A DNA stretch of 64,000 bases from Bradyrhizobium sp. PSBB068 (GTDB taxonomy: Bacteria > Pseudomonadota > Alphaproteobacteria > Rhizobiales > Xanthobacteraceae): assembly GCA_016839165.1 (NCBI GenBank), contig CP069300.1, positions 2,790,001-2,854,000 of the forward strand, read 5' to 3'. The first letter of the stretch is position 1, and each line of letters opens with the position of its first letter. The translations under genes were made by a program, and so were the position numbers. Below, in pieces: positions 45,294 to 53,321 of this stretch. The notes under the pieces were generated by a model. That model ran no database searches. It worked only from the letters and a program-made list of their open reading frames with translations, and was not told where the DNA came from.

Positions 45294-46782
45294 CAAGGTC
45301 AAGCGGCAGCGCGACCAGGGCCGGCTCACGGTTCGTGAGCGCATCGACAAGCTCGTCGACCAGAACAGCTTCCACGAAGTCGGTGCCATCTCCGGCATCG
45401 CCGAATACGACGAGAGCAACGAGCTCAAGCACCTGACGCCGGCGAACTGCGTGTTCGGCCGCGCCAGGGTCGACGGCCGCACCGTGGTGGTGGTCGGCGA
45501 CGATTTCACCGTGCGCGGCGGCTCGGCCGATGCATCGATCTCCGCCAAGCCGCTGATGGCGGAGGAGATGGCGCATGACTTCCGCCTGCCGATCGTCCGC
45601 GTGATCGAAGGCTCGGGCGGCGGCGGTTCGGTGAAGACGATCGAAACCAGGGGCGCCGCCAATCTGCCCGGCGGTGTCGGCGGTACGCGCTGGTACTGGT
45701 ACACGACCGCCAATCTGGCTCGGGTGCCGGTGGTCGGTCTCGGCCTCGGCTCGGTCGCGGGCCTGGGTGCCGCGCGCCTTGCGGCCACGCACTACTCTGT
45801 CATGACCAAGAACTCCGCGATGTTCGTTGCCGGCCCGCCGGTGGTGAAGCGGCTCGGTCAGGACCTGACCAAGCAGGAGCTCGGCGGCGCCGACATCCAG
45901 ACCCGGGCCGGCGCGATCGACCAGGCCGTCGAGACCGAGGAGGAGGCGTTCGACTATGCGCGGCGCTTCCTGTCCTATCTGCCGGCGTCGGTCTACGATC
46001 TGCCGCCGACCATTCCCTGTACCGACGATCCGGAGCGCGCCGAGGAGTCGCTGCTGACAGCCGTGCCGCGCAACCGCCGGCAGGTCTACAAGATGCGGCC
46101 GATCATCGAGGCCGTGGTCGACAAGGGCTCGTTCTTCGAGGTCGCCGCCAATTTCGGCCGGCCTGTCATCACCGGCCTGGCGCGGATCGAGGGCAGGGCG
46201 GTGCTGCTGCTCGCCAGCGATCCGTTCCACTACGGCGGCTCGTGGACTTCGGACGCGTGTCAGAAGGTGGTTCGCTGGGTCGACTTCGCCGAGACCTTCC
46301 ATCTGCCTGTGGTCTATCTGATGGACTGCCCCGGCTTCATGATCGGGCTGGAGGCGGAGAAATCCGCCACCATCCGCCACGGCGTGCGGGCGATGGCCGC
46401 GGTCAACCAGAGCACCGTGCCGTGGTGCACCATCATCATCCGCAACGCCTTTGGTGTTGCCGGCGTGGTGCATCAGCCGGCCAACCGGTTCTCGATGCGC
46501 TATGCCTGGCCATCGGCCTACTGGGGCTCGCTGCCGCTCGAGGGCGGCATCGAGGCGGCCTATCGTGCCGAGATCGACGCGGCCGCCGATCCCGCCGCCA
46601 AGCTGCGCGAGATCGAGGACCGCCTCAACAAGCTGCGCTCGCCGTTCCGCTCGGCCGAGAAGTTCTGGGTCGAGGAGGTGATCGACCCGCGCAAGACGCG
46701 TTCGCTGCTCTGTGAGTTCGCGCGCCTCGCCGAGCCGATCCGCAAGGCCGGCCCGCCGAGCAACATGTCGACGCGACCATAG
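45223..46782 (+). CDS. acyl-CoA carboxylase carboxyltransferase subunit
   Basis: 519 residues, length and pattern of propionyl/methylcrotonyl-CoA carboxylase beta subunits: N-terminal RDQGRLTVRERIDKLVDQNSFHEVG, oxyanion-hole strands RVIEGSGGGGSVKTIE and GLGLGSVAGLGAARLAATHY, and the C-terminal YLMDCPGFMIGLEAEKSATIRHGVRAMAAV block. Moves carboxyl between biotin and an acyl-CoA. The start lies inside the regulator gene; GGAGG is seven bases upstream of ATG 45223. The substrate pocket residues do not fix the acyl group. Confidence 0.9.
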   Translation: MNWKPELDDLARREAFAREMGGVDKVKRQRDQGRLTVRERIDKLVDQNSFHEVGAISGIAEYDESNELKHLTPANCVFGRARVDGRTVVVVGDDFTVRGGSADASISAKPLMAEEMAHDFRLPIVRVIEGSGGGGSVKTIETRGAANLPGGVGGTRWYWYTTANLARVPVVGLGLGSVAGLGAARLAATHYSVMTKNSAMFVAGPPVVKRLGQDLTKQELGGADIQTRAGAIDQAVETEEEAFDYARRFLSYLPASVYDLPPTIPCTDDPERAEESLLTAVPRNRRQVYKMRPIIEAVVDKGSFFEVAANFGRPVITGLARIEGRAVLLLASDPFHYGGSWTSDACQKVVRWVDFAETFHLPVVYLMDCPGFMIGLEAEKSATIRHGVRAMAAVNQSTVPWCTIIIRNAFGVAGVVHQPANRFSMRYAWPSAYWGSLPLEGGIEAAYRAEIDAAADPAAKLREIEDRLNKLRSPFRSAEKFWVEEVIDPRKTRSLLCEFARLAEPIRKAGPPSNMSTRP

Positions 46783-46791
46783 GGCCGCTTC

Positions 46792-47955
46792 CTACTCGCT
46801 CTCGCGATGCACGTCGTGGATCACGATGCCCATGCCGTTCTCGGGCATCTTGATCCAGTCGCGCCGCTTCAGCGAGCGCTTGGTGTCCTCGTGTCCGCTG
46901 GCCCAGTGCTCGCGCATCGAGGTGCCCGAAAACTCGTGGTCCTTGGCGTCGCCCTCATAGGCCTTCTGCTGATAGATCAGTTGCAGCAGCGTGATTCCCG
47001 GCAACCGGCTATTCGCCTTCTTGAGCTGGCGCTCTTCTTCCGACAAATGGTCGTCGGGGATCTTCGATAACGCATTGTGCAGGGCGGTGCGCAGATTGTA
47101 GGTCTTGCGGTAGACGTCGGTGTTGTAGCGGGTGCGCGACGAATACATGATGTCCTTGTGGCGGGCCATCACGTCCTGGATGTCGCGCGGCAGCGCGCCG
47201 CGCGCCGAGAACAGGTCGACCTGGAACACCAGCGAATTGGCATTGTCCTCCTGGTCGAGCAGATGCTGCAGCGGCGTGTTGGAGACGATGCCACCATCCC
47301 AGAAATGATCGGTGCCGACCTTCACCATCGGCAGTGCCGGCGGCAACGCGCCGCTCGCCATGATGTGCTCGGGGATGATCTCGTCATGGGCATTGTCGAA
47401 ATAGATGAAATTGCCGGACAGCACGTTCACCGCGCCGACCGCAAAGCGCATCTTCTTGGAATTGATGCGGTCGAAGTCGACCAGCTCGAGCAGCGATTCC
47501 CGCAACGGCGTGGTGTCGTAATAGCTGGTCGCGGTGCGCGCACCGGCCGGGCTGAGCCACGGATTGGTCTGATGCGGGGTGAAGAAGCCGGGCTGTCCGA
47601 GCGTCGTCGTCATCCATGAGCTGGTAAGATTGCGCGCCTTGCGGAAGATGTCGCCGTCCGGCGTATAGTGCCAGATCTTGCGGCTGGTGATGCGGTCCCA
47701 GAACGTGTGCAGCCGCTCCAGCCGCTTCGCAGGAGGGTTGCCGGCGATGATCGCCGAGTTGATCGCGCCGATCGACACGCCGCAGACCCAGTCGGGCTCG
47801 ATGTTGCATTCGTGCAGCGCCTGGTAGACGCCGGCCTGATAGGCACCCAGCGCGCCGCCGCCCTGCAGAACCAGCGCCACGCGATCGCATCCTTCGGGAC
47901 GCCAGCCCGGCGTCGCGTGATCGATATCGTCGTAATGAGGGGTACGCGCGTCCAT
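46792..47955 (-). CDS. patatin-like phospholipase (DUF3734 type)
   Basis: 387 residues. Oxyanion loop LQGGGALGAYQAGVYQAL, nucleophile elbow GVSIGAIN (Ser in GxSxG), and the dyad Asp in WDGGIVSN are all present; the C-terminal part with TYNLRTALHNALSKIPDDHLSEEE is the DUF3734 extension seen in alphaproteobacteria, often linked to polyhydroxybutyrate granules or membrane lipid turnover. Patatin-like members hydrolyse phospholipids or acyl esters. It is divergent from acetoacetate decarboxylase. Confidence 0.92.
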   Translation of the reverse strand: MDARTPHYDDIDHATPGWRPEGCDRVALVLQGGGALGAYQAGVYQALHECNIEPDWVCGVSIGAINSAIIAGNPPAKRLERLHTFWDRITSRKIWHYTPDGDIFRKARNLTSSWMTTTLGQPGFFTPHQTNPWLSPAGARTATSYYDTTPLRESLLELVDFDRINSKKMRFAVGAVNVLSGNFIYFDNAHDEIIPEHIMASGALPPALPMVKVGTDHFWDGGIVSNTPLQHLLDQEDNANSLVFQVDLFSARGALPRDIQDVMARHKDIMYSSRTRYNTDVYRKTYNLRTALHNALSKIPDDHLSEEERQLKKANSRLPGITLLQLIYQQKAYEGDAKDHEFSGTSMREHWASGHEDTKRSLKRRDWIKMPENGMGIVIHDVHRESE

Positions 47956-48215
47956 ATCAGAAACTCCAAAGAATTCGCGGCGAGAATTCAGGGCGGCGAT
48001 GACGCCCTGATGACAGATGAGGCGCCCGCGCGCGGCGCATCCGCCATGCCTGCCTGCATGGTTAGCAACGGGCTCCGCAGCGAGACGTGCTCAGGTATGC
48101 GCAACCGAGGTCACGCTGGCGTAACAGAGGTCACGCACCTGACGGAAATCCCTCATATCGCTGTCAATCTCGGCCATTAGCTTTCACGCAATGTTTGCAA
48201 ACAGGGGGTCATGCG

Positions 48216-49001
48216 ATGCGCAGGGAAGATCTGCTCAAGCTTCCGTCGATGCCGGCTGCCGGTCCGAGCTATCCCGCTGGCCCTTACCGCTTCATCGATC
48301 GCGAATTCCTCGTCATCACCTATGAGACCGATCCGGAATTGATCCGTGCCGGCCTGCCTGAGCCGCTGGAGCCGATCGAACAGTCGATCGTGCACTACGA
48401 ATGGATCAAGATGCCCGACAGCTCCGGCTTCGGCAGCTACACCGAGTCCGGTCTCGTGATCCCCGCGCGACTGCATGGCGAAGAGGTCAACTTCGTCTGC
48501 CAGATGTATCTCGACGATGATCCGCCGATCGCGGCCGGTCGCGAGATCTGGGGTTTTCCGAAGAAATACGCCCATCCAAAGCTCGAGATCGTCAAGGACA
48601 CGCTGACCGGCACGCTGGAATATGCCGGCCAGCTCGTCGCGATGGGCACGATGGGCTACAAGCACGAGAGCATGGCGGGCAACGGCGACGTCACCCGCGC
48701 CACGCTGTCGAAGACGCAAGTTAATCTGAAGATGATCCCGGGCGTCGATGGTCATCTCGAAATCTGTCAGCTGGTCGCGATCAACCTGACCGACATCGTC
48801 GTCAAGGGCTCCTGGATCGGGCCGGGCCGGCTGCATCTCGTGCCGCATGTCAACGCGCCGGTCGCGGATTTCCCGGTCAAGCGCGTCATCGGCGCGCATC
48901 ACTATATCGCCGACCTGACGCTGCCGTTCGGCCGCGTCGTGCACGACTACAACAAGGAAGCCGCCGAGGCGGCCGCGCCGACCGGCCTCGCTGCGGAGTA
49001 A
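48216..49001 (+). CDS. adc: acetoacetate decarboxylase
   Basis: 261-residue enzyme converting acetoacetate to acetone and CO2. The Schiff-base lysine and its pKa-lowering neighbour are in EIWGFPKKYAHP (Lys116-Lys117, exactly one position later than Lys115-Lys116 in the clostridial enzyme). The other catalytic features, EWIKMP and the Glu in REIWG, are also present. Start ATG 48216 has AGGGGG upstream. Acetoacetyl-CoA thiolase (50541-51737) lies nearby on the other strand and a PHB-linked patatin gene is divergent, so ketone-body or polyhydroxybutyrate metabolism is a plausible context. Confidence 0.92.
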   Translation: MRREDLLKLPSMPAAGPSYPAGPYRFIDREFLVITYETDPELIRAGLPEPLEPIEQSIVHYEWIKMPDSSGFGSYTESGLVIPARLHGEEVNFVCQMYLDDDPPIAAGREIWGFPKKYAHPKLEIVKDTLTGTLEYAGQLVAMGTMGYKHESMAGNGDVTRATLSKTQVNLKMIPGVDGHLEICQLVAINLTDIVVKGSWIGPGRLHLVPHVNAPVADFPVKRVIGAHHYIADLTLPFGRVVHDYNKEAAEAAAPTGLAAE

Positions 49002-49017
49002 GCGCGCCGCGCCCGCA

Positions 49018-50322
49018 TCAGGCAGCGGCCGGCTTCGGCTCGGCCGCCGGCTTCGGTTGCGGCCGCGCGATCGCCAGCGTGATCAGCGCAGCGCAGACGC
49101 ATAGCGCGCCGGCGATGAAGAACGCCGGCAGATAGCTGGAATAGACCGTGCGCGATACGCCGGCGCCGAATGCGGCCGCGCCGGCGCCGAGCTGGTGGCC
49201 GGCGAAGATCCAGCCGAACACCAGGTTGGCGCGCTCGGCGCCGAACCGCTGCGCGGTGAGGCGCACCGTCGGCGGCACGGTTGCGATCCAGTCGAGCCCG
49301 TAGAACATCGCGAACAGCGACAGGCCGTAGAAGGTGAAATCGGAGTACGGCAGGTACAGCAGCGACAGGCCGCGCAGGCCGTAATACCAGAACAGCAGAT
49401 AGCGGTTGTCGTAGCGGTCCGACAGCCAGCCCGAGATGATGGTGCCGAAGAAATCGAAGATGCCCATCGCGGCGAGCAGGCTCGCGGCCTGCACCTGCGG
49501 GATGCCGAAATCGAGACACATCGGGATCAGGTGAACCTGGACCAGGCCGTTGGTCGAGGCGCCGCAGACGAAGAACGTCGCGAACAGGATCCAGAACACC
49601 GACGATTTCGAGGACTCGCGCAGCGTGCCGAGCGCGGCCGCCATGATCGGCGCATTGGCCGGCGGCGGCGCGGGGAGGGGCGCGGTGCCGTTGTCGCCGA
49701 ACGGGCGCAGGCCGACGTCGCTCGGCCGGTCGCGCATCAGCATCAGCACCGCGAAGGCGGCGACGCCGAGCATGACGCAGACGAATCCAAGCGCGACGCG
49801 CCAGCCATAGCGCTCCGTGATGGTGGCGAGCAGCGGCAGGAAGGCGAGCTGCCCGGTCGCGACGCTCGCGGTGAGCATGCCGATCACGAGGCCCCGCCGC
49901 GCCACGAACCAGCGCGTGGCAATGGTTGCGCCGAGCACCAGCGCCGTCATGCCGGTGCCGATCCCGATCACCACGCCCCACAGCAGGATGAGCTGCCAGA
50001 CCTGCGTCATCGCCAGCGAGGTGACGAGGCCGGAGACCACGATCAGCTGCGCTGCCAACGTCACGTTGCGCAGGCCGTAGCGGTTCATCAGCGCGGCGGC
50101 GAACGGCGCCATCAGCCCGAACAGGATGAAGCGGATCGACAGCGCCGAGGAGATTTCCGCGGTGGACCAGCCGAACTCCTTCTGCAGGGGCACGATGAAG
50201 ACGCCGGGCGCGCCGACGGTGCCGGCCGAGATCAGCGCGGCGAGGAAGGTCACGGCGACCATCACCCAGCCATAATGGATGTTGCGGCGGGCGAGAGCGG
50301 AAGCGAGCCAGTTCGAGATCAT
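49018..50322 (-). CDS. MFS transporter (MCT/oxalate-formate-type)
   Basis: Twelve-TM carrier of about 434 residues. Start at ATG 50322 (MISNWLASALARRNIHYGWVMVAVTF) because the N-terminal HYGW/VMVAVTF block of the monocarboxylate/OFA-like MFS branch begins here; an ATG at 50367 adds 15 residues. ERGLVIGML-like motif A (ATRWFVARRGLVIGML) and the second-half segment GWIFAGHQLGAGAAAFGAG are clear. Cargo is probably an organic acid or monocarboxylate, consistent with acetoacetate decarboxylase next door. It converges on the adc gene. Confidence 0.88.
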   Translation of the reverse strand: MISNWLASALARRNIHYGWVMVAVTFLAALISAGTVGAPGVFIVPLQKEFGWSTAEISSALSIRFILFGLMAPFAAALMNRYGLRNVTLAAQLIVVSGLVTSLAMTQVWQLILLWGVVIGIGTGMTALVLGATIATRWFVARRGLVIGMLTASVATGQLAFLPLLATITERYGWRVALGFVCVMLGVAAFAVLMLMRDRPSDVGLRPFGDNGTAPLPAPPPANAPIMAAALGTLRESSKSSVFWILFATFFVCGASTNGLVQVHLIPMCLDFGIPQVQAASLLAAMGIFDFFGTIISGWLSDRYDNRYLLFWYYGLRGLSLLYLPYSDFTFYGLSLFAMFYGLDWIATVPPTVRLTAQRFGAERANLVFGWIFAGHQLGAGAAAFGAGVSRTVYSSYLPAFFIAGALCVCAALITLAIARPQPKPAAEPKPAAA

Positions 50323-50441
50323 TGTGGTCCGGATCAAATGCAATGAGGGTCTATTCGTGATGCGCAATATGGCACAGCGCGGCTATGTCTAAAATGGCGA
50401 AGTTCCCTCGTTTTCGGACATAGGCACGAACGGCCTCGCCG

Positions 50442-50528
50442 CGTCATTGCGAGCAAAGCGAAGCAATCCATCGATCCGCATGCGCGGACGCACGGATTGC
50501 TTCGTCGCTATCGCTCCTCGCAATGACG
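50442..50528. repeat. 87-bp palindromic repeat, second family
   Basis: Begins CGTCATTGCGAGCAAAGCGA and ends CTCGCAATGACG, so the outer ends pair over about 12 bases, and an inner AAGCAATCC/GGATTGCTT stem follows. It differs from the 96-bp family in sequence but shares the design of nested palindromes. It lies 12 bases after the thiolase stop, where it could act as a transcript end. Confidence 0.8.
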
Positions 50529-50540
50529 GATGCTGTCGCT

Positions 50541-51737
50541 TCAGTGCGTCACCCGCTCGACCGCGATCGCGGTGGCTTCGCCGCCGCCGATGCACAGCGC
50601 AGCGACGCCGCGCTTCAGGTTCTGCGCCTCCAGCGCGTGCAGCAGCGTCACGATCAGCCGCGCGCCGGTGGCGCCGATCGGATGGCCGAGCGCGCAGGCG
50701 CCGCCATTGATGTTCAACCGGTCGCGCGGAATTCTGAGGTCGCGCTGCGCCGCCATCGCGACCACCGCGAACGCCTCGTTGATCTCGAACAGGTCGACAT
50801 CGCCGACGCTCCAGCCGATCTTGTCGAGCAGTTTTCTGATCGCCGGGATCGGCGCGGTCGTGAACCACTGCGGTTCATCGCTGTGGGTGGCGTGGCCCTT
50901 GATCTCGGCCAGCACGGGCAGGCCGTCGCGGTCGGCAAGCGAGCGTTTCGCCAGGATCAGCGCCGCAGCGCCGTCGGCATTGGCCGAGGAGGCCGCCGGC
51001 GTGATGGTGCCGTTAGCGCGGAACGCCGGCTTAAGGCCAGGGATTTTGGCCGGATCGACCTTCAGCGGGTGCTCGTCATTGGCGATGATGCGCGGACCGG
51101 CCTTCTCGCTGAGCGTGATCGGCGCGATCTCGGCCTTGAAGGCGCCGCTCTCGACCGCCTTGCGGGCGCGGCTCAGCGTCTCCATCGCGTAGGTGTCCTG
51201 GTCGGCGCGGGTGAACTGGTAGGCTTCCGCAGTGGCCTCGCCGAAATCGCCCATCGAGCGGCCGGTCTCATAGGCGTCCTCGAGCCCGTCCATCATCATG
51301 TGGTCGATGATGCGATCGTGGCCGGCGCGATAGCCGCCGCGGGCCTTCTGCAACAGATACGGCGCGTTGCTCATGCTCTCCATGCCGCCGGACAGCACGA
51401 TCTCGGCAGAGCCCGCCTTGATGATGTCATGGGCCAGCATGGTCGCCTTCATGCCCGAGCCGCAGACCTTGTTGACGGTGGTGGCGCCGGCGGCATCGGG
51501 AAGCCTGGCGCCGCGCGCGGCTTGGCGGGCAGGCGCCTGACCCTGGCCGGCGGGCAGCACATTGCCCATGAAAACCTCGTCGATCCGCTCGGGCGCGAGC
51601 TTTGCGCGCTCCAGCGCCGCTCCGATCACATGCGAGCCGAGCTTGTGGGCGGCGAGCGGCGTGAGCTCGCCCATGAAGCGGCCGAGCGGGGTACGGGCGG
51701 CGGAAAGGATGACGACGGGATCGGCGCTGGATGCCAT
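50541..51737 (-). CDS. atoB: acetyl-CoA C-acetyltransferase (biosynthetic/degradative thiolase)
   Basis: 398 residues with a complete thiolase set: nucleophilic Cys92 in NKVCGSGMKAT, His in GGACALGHPIGATG and the second Cys in ALCIGGGEATA. N-terminus DPVVILSAARTPLGRFMGEL. Condenses two acetyl-CoA to acetoacetyl-CoA or the reverse; with acetoacetate decarboxylase and the MFS carrier nearby, acetoacetate metabolism is likely. GGAG lies eight bases before ATG 51737. An AT-rich stretch (about 51770-51800) upstream probably holds its promoter. Confidence 0.93.
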   Translation of the reverse strand: MASSADPVVILSAARTPLGRFMGELTPLAAHKLGSHVIGAALERAKLAPERIDEVFMGNVLPAGQGQAPARQAARGARLPDAAGATTVNKVCGSGMKATMLAHDIIKAGSAEIVLSGGMESMSNAPYLLQKARGGYRAGHDRIIDHMMMDGLEDAYETGRSMGDFGEATAEAYQFTRADQDTYAMETLSRARKAVESGAFKAEIAPITLSEKAGPRIIANDEHPLKVDPAKIPGLKPAFRANGTITPAASSANADGAAALILAKRSLADRDGLPVLAEIKGHATHSDEPQWFTTAPIPAIRKLLDKIGWSVGDVDLFEINEAFAVVAMAAQRDLRIPRDRLNINGGACALGHPIGATGARLIVTLLHALEAQNLKRGVAALCIGGGEATAIAVERVTH

Positions 51738-52266
51738 GGCGGAACTCCGTTCAATGCGCGGAATCTGATCAGATTATGTTTATCATATAATGCGATGCAA
51801 AAAATGCAACTGCGGCTCCCATGACAAAATGTCGTGTTCGCATGAATTGATGCGGGGATTTTTCACCCCGATCTCCGCTGTCGTCCTGGCGAAAGCCAGG
51901 ACCCATAATCACAGGGCTGTGTTGTGGAGTGGGCTGCGGCCCCAGGGTCGCACGGCAATTCGCATTGGTGGTGATGGGTCCCGGCCTTCGCCGGGACGAC
52001 GATGTGGATGGTTCTCGATTCAAGATGTCGAACAGGTGGTGTCATCACCCGCGAAAGCGAAGGCGGGTGATCCAGTATTCCAGAGACGGTTGTGCTTGAG
52101 CCGAGAGGCCGCGGCGTACTGGATCGCCCGGTGACGGGTGTAGGAGGTAATAAGATTGCCTCCACGCGTCGTCACTGCGAAGGGCGCGCTGCGGTGGGCT
52201 GGGCTGCCTAAATGAGCGCAGGGGCGCCTAGGCGCCGGAGCGTGGCCGGCACATACGGGCCGGCCA
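51738..52266. other. repeat-rich intergenic region with no convincing gene
   Basis: Holds an AT-rich promoter-like patch (51770-51800), then two palindromic repeats: 51880-52000, whose ends are GTCGTCCTGGCGAAAGCCAG and CGGCCTTCGCCGGGACGAC, and 52044-52138, built of TCACCCGC...GGCGGGTGATCCAGTA and TACTGGATC. A hairpin TGGCCGGC/GCCGGCCA at 52243-52266 abuts the stop of the ParB-like gene. I see no coding signal in it. Confidence 0.65.
51880..52000. repeat. 121-bp palindromic repeat, third family
   Basis: Outer arms are GTCGTCCTGGCG... and ...CGCCGGGACGAC, with a second matched segment GGACCCAT/ATGGGTCC inside. The same outer arm sequence (GTCGTCCCGGCGAA) forms the palindrome into which the insertion sequence at 61.3-62.8 kb has jumped, so this is a dispersed repeat family. 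Confidence 0.8.
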
Positions 52267-52776
52267 TCAATAGCGGCCACCGTCGCGCTTTTGCTGCGTG
52301 AGCCATTCCGACAGGGTTTTCGTTTTCGGTGCTGGATCGCGGGACGGGCTTCGTCCAATGTTGCCGGAACGCGTCGACCGAAGCTCGATCGATTCAGTTT
52401 TCATGGTTGCAGCCGCGGATGCGGTCGATCTATCCGCAGCTTCCTTTTCGAGGCGCAGCTTCTTCAACCGCGCCATCTTGTCCCGCTCTGCCTCGGTTTC
52501 AGCCGTGTCGGATAGCAGCGCCTTGTGGTGAGCAGCCTCTGCCGAACCCAGCACGCCGATAATCGTGGTCTCGCCCAGCGCCTTGCAGGCCTCGAGCCGA
52601 TGCAATCCCTCGAGCAAGACGAGCCGGCTCTCATCCGGCCGAACGAGGATCGGAACTTGTTGCCCAATTTCCAGAATGCTGGCCGCTATCTCTTGAACGA
52701 CCTCAAGCCTGAGGGTCTTCCTTTTCTTCAAGGGAACGTAGATCTGATCGATTGGAAGGCTTTCCGGGCCAGGCAC
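52267..52776 (-). CDS. stand-alone ParB/Srx-like nuclease-fold protein
   Basis: 169 residues. Residues about 5-80 form a ParB N-terminal-like domain: IDQIYVPLKKRKTLRLEVVQEIAASILEIGQQVPILVRPDESRLVLLEGLHRLEACKALGETTI, with the GLHR box in place of GERR. The remainder is charged and helical then low-complexity basic; there is no ParB-type HTH or C-terminal dimerisation domain, so it is not a chromosome-partition ParB. Such solo proteins occur in mobile elements and toxin-antitoxin or phosphotransfer contexts. A repeat hairpin abuts its stop. Confidence 0.8.
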   Translation of the reverse strand: MPGPESLPIDQIYVPLKKRKTLRLEVVQEIAASILEIGQQVPILVRPDESRLVLLEGLHRLEACKALGETTIIGVLGSAEAAHHKALLSDTAETEAERDKMARLKKLRLEKEAADRSTASAAATMKTESIELRSTRSGNIGRSPSRDPAPKTKTLSEWLTQQKRDGGRY

Positions 52777-52888
52777 GCTGTCACTTCCTCCTCAGGGGCG
52801 ATCCAAAACAGGTTCAAGGATGCAGCGCTACGCCGTGGCTGGAACCTTGTAAATCGGAGCGGGGGCCTCAAGCGCTCGACTTCATGCC

Positions 52889-53056
52889 CTAATCCGACCG
52901 CCAGGCGCCGAGCAAGAATCGCCGCTTCGGCGCGGAGCCTGCCTGCTTCTGCATGTCGGGCAGATCGACGGCATAACGCTTCATCGCTAGCCGGATTGCG
53001 ATCCCGATGATCACAAAGGGCGTCACGTAGATCGCGAAAACTTCGAAGGCCGTCAT
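52889..53056 (-). CDS. small single-pass membrane protein
   Basis: 55 residues with a hydrophobic segment at the N-terminus (TAFEVFAIYVTPFVIIGIAIRLAM) and a basic C-terminal tail (KQAGSAPKRRFLLGAWRSD). Start at ATG 53056 has a strong GGAGGA ribosome site five bases upstream, supporting a real gene; the frame continues upstream without another good site. No family recognised. It lies between the ParB-like gene and an MFS gene. Confidence 0.6.
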   Translation of the reverse strand: MTAFEVFAIYVTPFVIIGIAIRLAMKRYAVDLPDMQKQAGSAPKRRFLLGAWRSD

Positions 53057-53321
53057 GGTGTCCTCCGCGGTCTCGGACAGGCATTGTAGCACATCATCGC
53101 ACGGGGCGGAGCAGACGGATGCTCCGGCAGCGCGTGCCGGTGGGCAGTGCAACACGCCGCTACCACCGCGCATGGCCGCATGCGGCGGCTTCGATTGACA
53201 CGGACACCGTCGGCGTTACGTTCCGGAACAGGGAATTTTCCCAAGAGAATCAACATCCGCAATCAAGACCCAGAAGAACCAAGAAAAGGGCAGGACACGC
53301 CGTGACACGCGTCATCGCGTC

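Noticed and set aside
50442..50528. Rho-independent terminator after the acetyltransferase gene
   Set aside because: The stem belongs to a dispersed palindromic repeat and no T run follows; kept as a repeat instead.
51769..51840. 24-codon frame on the minus strand upstream of the acetyltransferase
   Set aside because: AT-rich promoter-like DNA without a ribosome site; more likely the promoter region.
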